Under the pieces are notes generated by a model that did no database searches, was not told the origin of the DNA, and was given only the letters and a program-made list of their open reading frames with translations. From positions 62,001 through 126,000 of the forward strand of contig NZ_JAKUHT010000001.1 in NCBI RefSeq assembly GCF_022436705.1: a stretch of DNA of 64,000 bases, written 5' to 3'. Of the stretch, positions 8,691 to 15,022 are shown piece after piece. Position numbers and translations under genes: made by a program. Source of the DNA: Nocardioides sp. CFH 31398. Its GTDB lineage: Bacteria > Actinomycetota > Actinomycetes > Propionibacteriales > Nocardioidaceae. Position 1 is the first letter of the stretch, and each line of letters opens with the position of its first letter.

Positions 8691-9199
8691 GCCCGGCCGG
8701 TGCCCCGCGGGTAGCCGCGGCGCACGGTCCGGTCGAGGATCCCGAGCGTCCCGCGCAGCGCGGTGGTGGTGACGATCGGGAAGACGTGCTTCCAGTCCTC
8801 CCGCGCCTCGCTCCAGTCGCAGTACGACGTCACGCGGGTGCCCCCGCCGTCCGCCTCCGGCAGCGGCTCGAGCTCGTAGCCGAACACGTGGCCGATGCCG
8901 GGCCTGACGGTGCCGACGATCGTCCAGGAGATCTCGCGGTCGGGCACGAACGACCGGATGGTCACCTCGACGTCGTAGCGACCCATCTCGGGGCGGTCGC
9001 CCAGCGCCTCGCGGTCCATGTGGACGACGAAGGTGTCCCCGGCTGCGGAGACCGGCGACCCGGTCGCGTCCTGCAGCATCCCGGTCGCGTCGATCGCGAC
9101 GTGGCCCTGCGGGTCGCACAGCACGGCGAAGATCGCGGCGGGCTCGGCCGGGACGACCCGGCTGGCCTCGGTGCGTGTCTCCGCTGACGTCTCCGACAT
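8687..9199 (-). CDS. SRPBCC (START-like) domain protein
   Basis: A 170-aa protein of the polyketide cyclase/SRPBCC superfamily: VPAEPAAIFAVLCDPQGHVAID opens the fold, followed by alternating strands (YDVEVTIRSFVPDREISWTIV, HVFGYELEPLPEADGGGTRVTSY) and a C-terminal helix. Such proteins bind hydrophobic ligands in a deep pocket; the ligand here is unknown. The ATG (9197-9199) begins on the last A of the tRNA-Gly CCA end, so this gene shares one base with the tRNA and has no leader of its own if the transcript is processed there. The downstream DUF2461 gene overlaps by four bases. Confidence 0.85.
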   Translation of the reverse strand: MSETSAETRTEASRVVPAEPAAIFAVLCDPQGHVAIDATGMLQDATGSPVSAAGDTFVVHMDREALGDRPEMGRYDVEVTIRSFVPDREISWTIVGTVRPGIGHVFGYELEPLPEADGGGTRVTSYCDWSEAREDWKHVFPIVTTTALRGTLGILDRTVRRGYPRGTGRA

Positions 9200-9274
9200 G
9201 GAGCGGACGACGAGACTCGAACTCGCGACATCGACCTTGGGAAGGTCGCGCTCTACCAACTGAGCTACGTCCGC
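9199..9274 (-). tRNA. tRNA-Gly (anticodon CCC)
   Basis: The minus strand folds into a standard cloverleaf. The acceptor is GCGGACG pairing with CGTCCGC, then discriminator T and encoded CCA (9201-9199). The D arm contains AGCTCAGTTGGTAGAGC, the anticodon arm is CGACC-TTCCCAA-GGTCG giving anticodon CCC, and the T arm contains the GTTCGAGTC loop. Total 76 bases. Read as protein it gives the familiar false AQLVER peptide. The CCA end abuts and overlaps the SRPBCC start codon. Confidence 0.96.
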
Positions 9275-9300
9275 ATGACCCTCGCGGGTCGCAGGCGATG

Positions 9301-10071
9301 CTACTCGACCGGCGACACCACCGGCTCCAGGGTCGGACGGCGGGCGGTCACGGTGTCGCCCGAGGAGCGGCCGGTGAGCCTGCGCTGCACCCACGGCACG
9401 GCGTGCGACCGCGCCCAGGCCAGGTCCGCCGCGACGGCCTCGCGCCGGGTGGGCGAGGCCGCGTCCGGCAGCCGGAGGGCCTCGAGGGAGTGGGGGACGC
9501 CGAGCAGGTCGAGCACCTCGACGGCCATGCGGCGGTGCCCGGCCGGGCTCATGTGCATCCGGTCGGCGTCCCACATCCGCCAGTCGCGGTAGTCGCGCAG
9601 GCGCCAGAAGTCGACGATCGTGGCGTCGTGCCGGTCCGCGACCTCGCGCACGAGCTCGTTGTAGAGCGCGAACCGCCCTCGCACCGGCCGGTAGACCGCG
9701 GAGCCGCCCGGGTCGAACGCCGTCCACACGAGCAGGCGCGCCCCGGTCGCGGCCAGTCGGGCGAGCGCGTCGTCGTAGTCCTGCACCAGGGCGTCGAGGT
9801 CCACCGAGGGCCGGAGGATGTCGTTCGCGCCGGCGTAGATCGTCACCAGGTCGGGGGCCATCGCCAGGGCCGGCTCGAGCTGCTCGTCGAGGATCTGGTG
9901 CAGCTTGCGGCCACGGATCGCGAGGTTCGCGTGGCGCAGCCCCGGCTCGACCGCGGCGATCGCCTCCGCGACCTGGTCCGCCCAGCCGCGCAGGCCGTTG
10001 GGGCGGGTGGGGTCGTCGTCGCCGACGCCCTCGGTGAAGGAGTCGCCGAGGGCGACGTAGCGGGAGAACAC
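9301..10071 (-). CDS. SGNH/GDSL-family hydrolase
   Basis: A 256-aa esterase/lipase-like hydrolase. Block I is YVALGDSFTEGVGD with the nucleophile Ser, block III is IYAGANDILRP with the oxyanion Asn, and block V is DADRMHMSPAGHRRMA supplying the Asp-x-x-His pair (DxxH appears slightly shifted as DRMHMSPAGH). There is no signal peptide, so it is probably cytosolic. GTG 10071 is chosen because the YVALGDS motif lies four residues on. It is divergent from the DJ-1/MarR operon, with the double palindrome 10088-10123 between them, so it may belong to the same regulon. Confidence 0.88.
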   Translation of the reverse strand: MFSRYVALGDSFTEGVGDDDPTRPNGLRGWADQVAEAIAAVEPGLRHANLAIRGRKLHQILDEQLEPALAMAPDLVTIYAGANDILRPSVDLDALVQDYDDALARLAATGARLLVWTAFDPGGSAVYRPVRGRFALYNELVREVADRHDATIVDFWRLRDYRDWRMWDADRMHMSPAGHRRMAVEVLDLLGVPHSLEALRLPDAASPTRREAVAADLAWARSHAVPWVQRRLTGRSSGDTVTARRPTLEPVVSPVE

Positions 10072-10087
10072 CGCCCCAGTGTGCTCT

Positions 10088-10123
10088 TGACAGCGTTCTG
10101 TCAAACATGACAGTCTCCTGTCA
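10088..10123. promoter_or_regulatory. Double palindromic operator for the MarR regulator
   Basis: Two copies of TGACAG-N4-CTGTCA lie at 10088-10103 and 10108-10123, centre to centre 20 bases (two helical turns). The second copy ends on the A of the DJ-1 start codon. They fill the gap between the divergent SGNH hydrolase and DJ-1/MarR genes. I infer autoregulation by the MarR protein encoded at 10737-11180. Confidence 0.75.
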
Positions 10124-10740
10124 TGACCTCGACCCTGCACCTCGCGCTGATCGACACGCTGGCGGACTGGGAGATCGGCTTCCTCACCGCCCACCTCACC
10201 CACGGCGGCGGCGACGTCCGCGTCGCGACCGTCAGCCTCGACGGCGGACCGGTCACCACCATGGGCGGCCTGCGCGTGGCCGCCGACCTCGCGCTGGCCG
10301 ACCTGCGCCCGGAGGACAGCGCGATGCTCGTGCTGCCCGGCGGCGAGACCTGGGAGTCCGGCGACGGTGACGGCTTCGTCGACGCCGCCCGTGCCCTCCT
10401 CGGGGCCGGCGTGCCCGTCGCCGCGATCTGCGGCGCCGTGTGGGCCCTCGCGGTGGGCGGGCTGCTCGACGACCGGCGCCACACCGGCAACGACCCGGGC
10501 TGGCTCGCCGCGTCCGGGTACGGCGGCGCCGCCCTGTACGTCGACGCCCCCGCCGTCTCCGACCGCGGCGTCGTCACCGCCACCGCCGTCGCGCCGGCTC
10601 ACTTCGCGGCCGAGGTCTTCCGGACCCTCGGCAGCCACCCGGAGCCCATGGTCGACTCCTGGCTGAAGCTGTACGGCGACCGCGACCCGGCCGGGTTCCA
10701 CGAGCTGATGGCGATGGCCGGGACGGAGCAGAGGGCGTGA
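10123..10740 (+). CDS. DJ-1/PfpI family protein
   Basis: A 205-aa protein of the DJ-1/PfpI (class I glutamine amidotransferase-like) superfamily. The nucleophile elbow is VAAICGAVWALA (Cys in the AxCGA context), preceded by the LVLPGGETWESGD loop that supplies the conserved acidic residue environment. Relatives include YdeA- and PfpI-type stress proteins, deglycases and isonitrile hydratases; the reaction here is not determinable. Its start codon overlaps an operator palindrome, leaving no room for a normal leader. The stop overlaps the GTG of the MarR gene, so the two are translationally coupled. Confidence 0.88.
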   Translation: MTSTLHLALIDTLADWEIGFLTAHLTHGGGDVRVATVSLDGGPVTTMGGLRVAADLALADLRPEDSAMLVLPGGETWESGDGDGFVDAARALLGAGVPVAAICGAVWALAVGGLLDDRRHTGNDPGWLAASGYGGAALYVDAPAVSDRGVVTATAVAPAHFAAEVFRTLGSHPEPMVDSWLKLYGDRDPAGFHELMAMAGTEQRA

Positions 10741-11180
10741 GCGACGAGCCCGCGGTCCTCTCGGACGTCGCGCTCACGACGTTCCGCCTCAACTCGCAGG
10801 TCCTGGCCCTCGCCGAGGACCTCGCCCGCCCCGCCGGCCTCACGGCCGCCTGGTGGCAGGTCCTCGGCGCGGTCCTCGAGACGCCCGACACCGTCTCCGG
10901 CGTCGCGCGGCAGATGGGCCTGGCCCGCCAGAGCGTCCAGCGCATCGCCGACCTGCTGGTCGGGCGGGGCCTCGCCCGGTGGGAGGACAACCCCGCCCAC
11001 CGGCGCGCGAAGCTGCTCGTCCCCGAGCACGCCGGCGTGGACGCCGTACGCCGGATCGCGCCGCAGCACGCAGCGGCGGCGTCCGCCCTGGTCGCCGAGC
11101 TCGGGGCCGATCGTGCCGCGGAGGTGCTCGCGGCCCTGCACGACCTGTCCGCGGCCCTGGCGGTCGTGCACCCGGACTGA
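10737..11180 (+). CDS. MarR-family transcriptional regulator
   Basis: A 147-aa winged-helix regulator: recognition region SGVARQMGLARQSVQRIADLLVGRGLARWEDNPAHRRAKLL is the typical MarR helix-turn-helix plus wing, and hydrophobic N- and C-terminal helices would form the dimer. GTG 10737 overlaps the DJ-1 stop (GTGA). It is the obvious candidate to bind the twin TGACAG-N4-CTGTCA sites in front of the operon, which would make the operon self-regulated and possibly co-regulate the divergent SGNH hydrolase. The inducer is unknown. Confidence 0.9.
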   Translation: MSDEPAVLSDVALTTFRLNSQVLALAEDLARPAGLTAAWWQVLGAVLETPDTVSGVARQMGLARQSVQRIADLLVGRGLARWEDNPAHRRAKLLVPEHAGVDAVRRIAPQHAAAASALVAELGADRAAEVLAALHDLSAALAVVHPD

Positions 11181-11192
11181 GACGCTGGGCCC

Positions 11193-11852
11193 GTGGAACC
11201 GGACCGGGCCCCCGCGCCGGTGTGGCGCACCCGACTGACCGTGGCCTCCGCCGTCCTCGCGGTCGCCGCGGTCGTGGTCGTGCCCGGCGTCGTGGGCGAC
11301 CTGACCCGCTCCCCGGCCGTCGCGCCACCCGCCGACGCCGCCGCGCCGGACCCCGCAGGCTTCCTCACCGGGGACGCCGTCTGCCCCGCCGCCGAGGACG
11401 CCGTCTCGGCCTCCGCGGGCCAGCCGCCGCCGGTCGTCGACGCGCTGGGCGACCTGCGCGCCGAGACGGAGGGGCTGCAGGGGTACGCCGGACAGGCCGT
11501 CTCGGACGAGGGCCGCGTCCTGCTCTATTGGCGCGAGCCGGTCCCGGCGTCCGTGCGTGACCTGGCGGGGCGCCGCCCGGACGGCGTGGAGGTCGTCGTG
11601 GCCCCGACGGCGTTCTCCGCCGCGGACGTCGCGAGTGGCCTGGCGCTCGTCGGCAGCGCGCTCGCGACCGCCGGGACCTCGTGGACGGCGGTCGCCGGGT
11701 GCGCGGACTCCTCCGGCCTGCGGGTCGAGGTCGACGAGTCCGTGGAGGACCCCGGCGCGCTCGGCGCGGAGCTGTCCTCCGTCGCGGGCATGCCGGTCAC
11801 CGTTGTGGTCGCCGGCGCCGCCGGCGAGGGAGCCGGTGAGGGGTCTGGGTAG
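11193..11852 (+). CDS. Membrane-anchored hypothetical protein
   Basis: A 219-aa protein with one N-terminal transmembrane segment (LTVASAVLAVAAVVVVPGVV, residues ~14-35) followed by an Ala/Pro-rich extracytoplasmic part with two Cys residues (AVCPAA and AGCADS) that could form a disulfide. It has a Gly/Glu-rich tail. No family recognised. GTG 11193 is preceded six bases upstream by GACGCT, so the message may be leaderless. It ends within the promoter box of dcd, 9 bases before the dcd start. Confidence 0.65.
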   Translation: MEPDRAPAPVWRTRLTVASAVLAVAAVVVVPGVVGDLTRSPAVAPPADAAAPDPAGFLTGDAVCPAAEDAVSASAGQPPPVVDALGDLRAETEGLQGYAGQAVSDEGRVLLYWREPVPASVRDLAGRRPDGVEVVVAPTAFSAADVASGLALVGSALATAGTSWTAVAGCADSSGLRVEVDESVEDPGALGAELSSVAGMPVTVVVAGAAGEGAGEGSG

Positions 11853-11861
11853 TCTCGGGCC
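11850..11861 (+). promoter_or_regulatory. Leaderless promoter -10 box of dcd
   Basis: TAGTCT (11850-11855) matches TANNNT and is followed by exactly six bases (CGGGCC) before GTG 11862. The same geometry and same spacer occur at phzF. Confidence 0.55.
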
Positions 11862-12437
11862 GTGCTGCTGAGCGACCGCGACATCCTCGCCGAGGCCGAC
11901 GAGGGCCGGATCGTCCTCGACCCCTGGGACCCCGAGATGGTGCAGCCGTCCTCCGTCGACGTGCGGCTCGACCGGATCTTCCGCACCTTCGAGAACCACC
12001 GCTACCCGCACATCGACCCCGCCGAGGACCAGCCGGACCTCACCCGCGAGGTCACCTGCGTCGGCGACGAGCCGTTCATCCTGCACCCCGGCGAGTTCGT
12101 CCTCGGCTCGACCTACGAGTCGGTGCGCCTGCCGGACGACGTGGCCGCGCGCCTCGAGGGCAAGTCGTCGCTCGGTCGCCTCGGCCTGCTGACCCACTCG
12201 ACTGCCGGCTTCATCGACCCCGGCTTCACCGGCCACGTGACGCTGGAGCTCGCGAACGTCGCCAACCTGCCGATCAAGCTCTGGCCGGGCATGAAGATCG
12301 GCCAGCTCTGCTTCTTCCGGCTCTCCTCGCCGGCGGAGCACCCGTACGGCTCGGAGAAGTACGGCTCGCGCTACCAGGGCCAGCGCGGCCCGACGCCCTC
12401 GCGGTCGTCGGCGAACTTCCTGCGCACCCGCATCTGA
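11862..12437 (+). CDS. dcd: dCTP deaminase (probably bifunctional, dUMP-forming)
   Basis: A 191-aa nucleotide enzyme that deaminates dCTP and, in actinobacterial members, also hydrolyses the dUTP product to dUMP for thymidylate synthesis. The trimeric dUTPase-like fold is evident: [16 protein letters not shown], the phosphate/base site [23 protein letters not shown], and [25 protein letters not shown]. The Glu of TLELANV is the proposed general base. The length fits the family. The start is GTG 11862 without a ribosome site, behind a leaderless-type TAGTCT box. The stop codon lies inside a symmetric hairpin shared with the convergent neighbour. Confidence 0.95.
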   Translation: MLLSDRDILAEADEGRIVLDPWDPEMVQPSSVDVRLDRIFRTFENHRYPHIDPAEDQPDLTREVTCVGDEPFILHPGEFVLGSTYESVRLPDDVAARLEGKSSLGRLGLLTHSTAGFIDPGFTGHVTLELANVANLPIKLWPGMKIGQLCFFRLSSPAEHPYGSEKYGSRYQGQRGPTPSRSSANFLRTRI

Positions 12438-12463
12438 CCCGCGGCCCGCTCGCCGCGGGTCAG
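12434..12463. terminator. Bidirectional hairpin containing both stop codons
   Basis: Perfect 11-bp inverted repeat: CTGACCCGCGG (12434-12444) and CCGCGGGTCAG (12453-12463), loop of 8 bases. The TGA of dcd (12435-12437) is in the left arm, and the TGA of the convergent membrane protein (12462-12460) is the mirror position in the right arm. Confidence 0.85.
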
Positions 12464-12972
12464 TCGAGCATCCGCAGCGCGGCGTCGGTCGACTGGGTCG
12501 CGCTCTCGTTCCCGCTGGGGGCCAGTGCCTTCTCGGGCAGCAGCGTGCCCACCACGAGGATCAGCGCGAACGGCACGAGCATCGTCGCGGCGAAGGCTGC
12601 CGCGGACGCCGCGTCCCCGCCGCCCGAGGTCGCCAGCACCACCGAGGCCAGCAGGGCGACGCCCACGCCCGCGGCGCACACCGCCCCCAGCGTGGCGTTG
12701 CGCCGTCGCCCCGGCCCGGCCCCGCGCCGGCGTACGACGAGCGCTGCGACGAGCCCGAAGGACGCCACCGCGGTGCCGACCACCAGCCACGCCGGCGGCG
12801 CAGGACCGTCGCCGACGTCGGAGGCGACGAGGATCGCCACCAGGCCCGCGGCGAGCAGCGCCGTGGCGCCCAGCACCCCGAGCAGCGACGTGCGGCCCTC
12901 CCGTCGCCGGGCCCGCTCGTGCTCCCGCACCATCGCCTTGCGCTGCTGCTTGCGGTCCCGCTTGCTCGGCAC
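12460..12972 (-). CDS. Hypothetical four-helix membrane protein
   Basis: A 170-aa protein with a very basic N-terminus (PSKRDRKQQRKAMVREHERARRR) followed by four hydrophobic segments at about residues 30-50, 60-80, 93-115 and 123-145. The positive-inside rule puts the N-terminus in the cytoplasm. No family recognised. GTG 12972 is the likely start. It is convergent with dcd and divergent from the siderophore-interacting protein gene, 63 bases away, so it may share the iron-regulated promoter region, although the iron box lies close to the other gene. Confidence 0.65.
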   Translation of the reverse strand: MPSKRDRKQQRKAMVREHERARRREGRTSLLGVLGATALLAAGLVAILVASDVGDGPAPPAWLVVGTAVASFGLVAALVVRRRGAGPGRRRNATLGAVCAAGVGVALLASVVLATSGGGDAASAAAFAATMLVPFALILVVGTLLPEKALAPSGNESATQSTDAALRMLD

Positions 12973-13015
12973 CGCCCCAGGGTAGGCACCACCGCGGTCG
13001 ACGGCGGGCGCCGAG

Positions 13016-13035
13016 GCAAGTTAGGCTTACCTAAC
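13016..13035. promoter_or_regulatory. IdeR/DtxR iron box
   Basis: The 19-mer at 13016-13034 (GCAAGTTAGGCTTACCTAA) matches the IdeR/DtxR consensus at 15 of 19 positions. The core GTTAGG-N4-CCTAAC (13020-13035) is a perfect dyad whose last base directly precedes ATG 13036. A TAGGCT -10-like hexamer lies inside it at 13022-13027. Confidence 0.8.
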
Positions 13036-13977
13036 ATGAGCACCCAGGCCGTCGACGAAGCCCCCGCCGTCCCGAGCAGCGTCGTCGACCGGGTCGTCGT
13101 CCGCCGGGCCGAGCGGGTGAGCCCCTCGTTCGTCCGCGTGTGGCTCGGCGGGGACGCGCTCGCCGACTTCGGCACGCAGGGCCCGATGCTCGACCAGCGC
13201 ATCAAGCTGATCTTCCCCGGGGTGGCCGGCACGCTGCCGCACCTCGACCCCGCCGCCGACTGGTACGCCGCCTGGCTGGCGCTGCCGGACGCCGAGCGCG
13301 GCTCGATGCGGACCTACACCCCGCGCGACGTCGTCGGCGACGGCGTCGCCCGCCAGGTCGTCGTGGACGTCGTCGTCCACGAGCACGGACCGTCCGGGCC
13401 GGGCAACGCCTGGGCGCTGGCCGCGGCCCCGGGCGCGGAGGCGATCGTGATCGGTCCCCGCCGCGACGCCGAGTGGGGCGGCATCGAGTTCGCGCCCGGC
13501 GACGCCGAGCGCGTGCTCGTCGTCGGCGACGAGACGGCCGTGCCCGCGGCGTACGGGATCCTGCGCGACCTGCCCGCCGACGCGCGGGGCTGCGTGCTGC
13601 TCGAGGTGCCGACCTCCGCCGACGTCCTCGACGACCTCCGCGGTCCCGAGGGCGTGGACGTCGAGTGGCTGCCCCGCGACGGCGCCGAGCGCGGCGCGCG
13701 GCTGTGGGCCGCCACCCTGCGCCGGCTCGGCGAGGACGACTGGCGCCAGGCCCCGCCCCAGGTCGCCGACGACGAGGTCGAGGACCTCGTGTGGGACACC
13801 CCAGAGGTCGCCCACACCCCCGAGGCCGGCCCGTACTCCGGCCTCTACGCCTGGATCGCGGGCGAGGCGAAGGTCGTCACCGGCCTGCGCCGCCACCTGG
13901 TGAGGGACCTGGGTGTCGACCGCTCGCAGGTGGCCTTCATGGGCTACTGGCGCGAGGGCGTCGCGATGAAGGGCTAG
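13036..13977 (+). CDS. Siderophore-interacting FAD-binding reductase
   Basis: A 313-aa flavoprotein of the SIP/ViuB family, which reduces ferric siderophores in the cytosol to release iron. The FAD-binding motif is RTYTPRDV (family RxYTxR), the NAD(P)H side is VLVVGDETAVPAAYGIL, and the C-terminal PYSGLYAWIAGEAKVVTGLRRHL is the characteristic closing region. ATG 13036 abuts an iron box, so the gene should be repressed by IdeR/DtxR when iron is plentiful, and its mRNA is probably leaderless. No siderophore transporter or biosynthesis gene is adjacent. Confidence 0.92.
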   Translation: MSTQAVDEAPAVPSSVVDRVVVRRAERVSPSFVRVWLGGDALADFGTQGPMLDQRIKLIFPGVAGTLPHLDPAADWYAAWLALPDAERGSMRTYTPRDVVGDGVARQVVVDVVVHEHGPSGPGNAWALAAAPGAEAIVIGPRRDAEWGGIEFAPGDAERVLVVGDETAVPAAYGILRDLPADARGCVLLEVPTSADVLDDLRGPEGVDVEWLPRDGAERGARLWAATLRRLGEDDWRQAPPQVADDEVEDLVWDTPEVAHTPEAGPYSGLYAWIAGEAKVVTGLRRHLVRDLGVDRSQVAFMGYWREGVAMKG

Positions 13978-14036
13978 TTCTCCACAGGCCCACGACCCGC
14001 AGGTTCGCGACGGCTCCGGCGGGGGAGGACTCCGGC

Positions 14037-15022
14037 ATGACGCCGCTGCCTCCCGCCCTGCGCGAGCTCGTCGACCTCCAGGACGGCGTCGTCGCGCGGC
14101 GCCAGGCGCTGGCGGCGGGGATGACCTCGACCGCCGTCGAACGGCTGGTGCGCCGCCGCGAGTGGGTCGCGGTGCACCCCGGCGTGTACGTGACCCACAC
14201 CGGGCCGCTGAGCTGGTTGCAACGGGCCTGGGCGGCCGTCCTGGCCTGTTGGCCGGCGGTTCTCGACGCCCACTCCGCGCTCCGCGCCGCCGAGGGCCCG
14301 GGCCGGTCGGAGCTGTCCGAGGACGTCGTCCGGGTCGCGGTCGAGCGTGGGCGTCACGTCGCGGCGCCGGACGGGGTCGTGGTCCGGCGGGTGGCCCGCC
14401 TCGACGACCTCGCGCTCTGGCGACGACACCCGCCGGTGCTGCGCTACGAGGCGGCGGTCCTGCACGTCGCCGACCGGGCCGCCACCGAGATGGCGGCGGT
14501 CGGGTGGCTGGCCGAGGCGTGTGGCGGACGACGGACGACCGCCCACCGGCTGCGGCAGGCGATGTCGGCGTCGCCCCGGATGCACCGACGGCTGCTGATC
14601 GACCAGATCCTCGACGACGTGGAGGCCGGGACCTGCTCGGTGCTCGAGCGGGCCTACCGCCGACGGGTCGAACGCGCCCACGGGCTCCCGCGCGGCGTGC
14701 TGCAGGCGCCCGCGCGCGACCGTGCGGGTCGTCCGATGCTCCGCGACGTGCTGTACCCCCGGCACGGCCTGGTGGTGGAGCTGGACGGCCGCGCCTCTTC
14801 CACTCGACGGCCCGGGCGCGCGACCGTGACCTCGAGCGGGACCTGGACGCCGCCCTCGACGGGCTGCGCACCGTCAGGCTCGGCTACGGGCAGGTCATGC
14901 CGCGCGCGTGCTCGACGGCGGTGAAGATCGCGGCGCTGCTCGAGGTCGAACCCCTGCGATGCGAGAACTGTGGTGGATCGTCCGAACCAGGTTCAGACGA
15001 TCCACCACAGTTCGCGGCCTAG
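14037..15022 (+). pseudogene. Frameshifted AbiEi-antitoxin-like / DUF559-type protein
   Basis: The first frame from ATG 14037 encodes a typical actinobacterial protein with an N-terminal helix-turn-helix (VVARRQALAAGMTSTAVERLVRRREWVAVHPGVYV) and reaches the nuclease-like core LVVELDGR at about 14792. The expected continuation, LFHSTARARDRDLERDLD, then appears two bases out of frame from 14795 and runs to TAG 15020-15022. A duplicated GC (GCGC at 14791-14794) explains the break: removing two bases restores ELDGRLFH. It is either a recent pseudogene or a sequencing error. The last ~18 codons of the shifted frame read through the terminator hairpin. Confidence 0.75.
14965..15013. terminator. Bidirectional hairpin terminator
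   Basis: Perfect 18-bp inverted repeat, arms 14965-14982 (GAACTGTGGTGGATCGTC) and 14996-15013, with an inner GAACC/GGTTC pair in the 13-base loop. It sits where the frameshifted gene meets the Fe-S reductase gene tail to tail. Confidence 0.8.

Noticed and set aside
9199..9300. N-terminal extension of the SRPBCC protein reading ADVAQLVERDLP
   Set aside because: This is the well-known false translation of a tRNA gene. The DNA folds as tRNA-Gly(CCC).
14037..15022. Abortive-infection toxin-antitoxin system
   Set aside because: Only an AbiEi-like N-terminal helix-turn-helix and a broken DUF559-type core are seen. There is no AbiEii-type toxin gene next to it.
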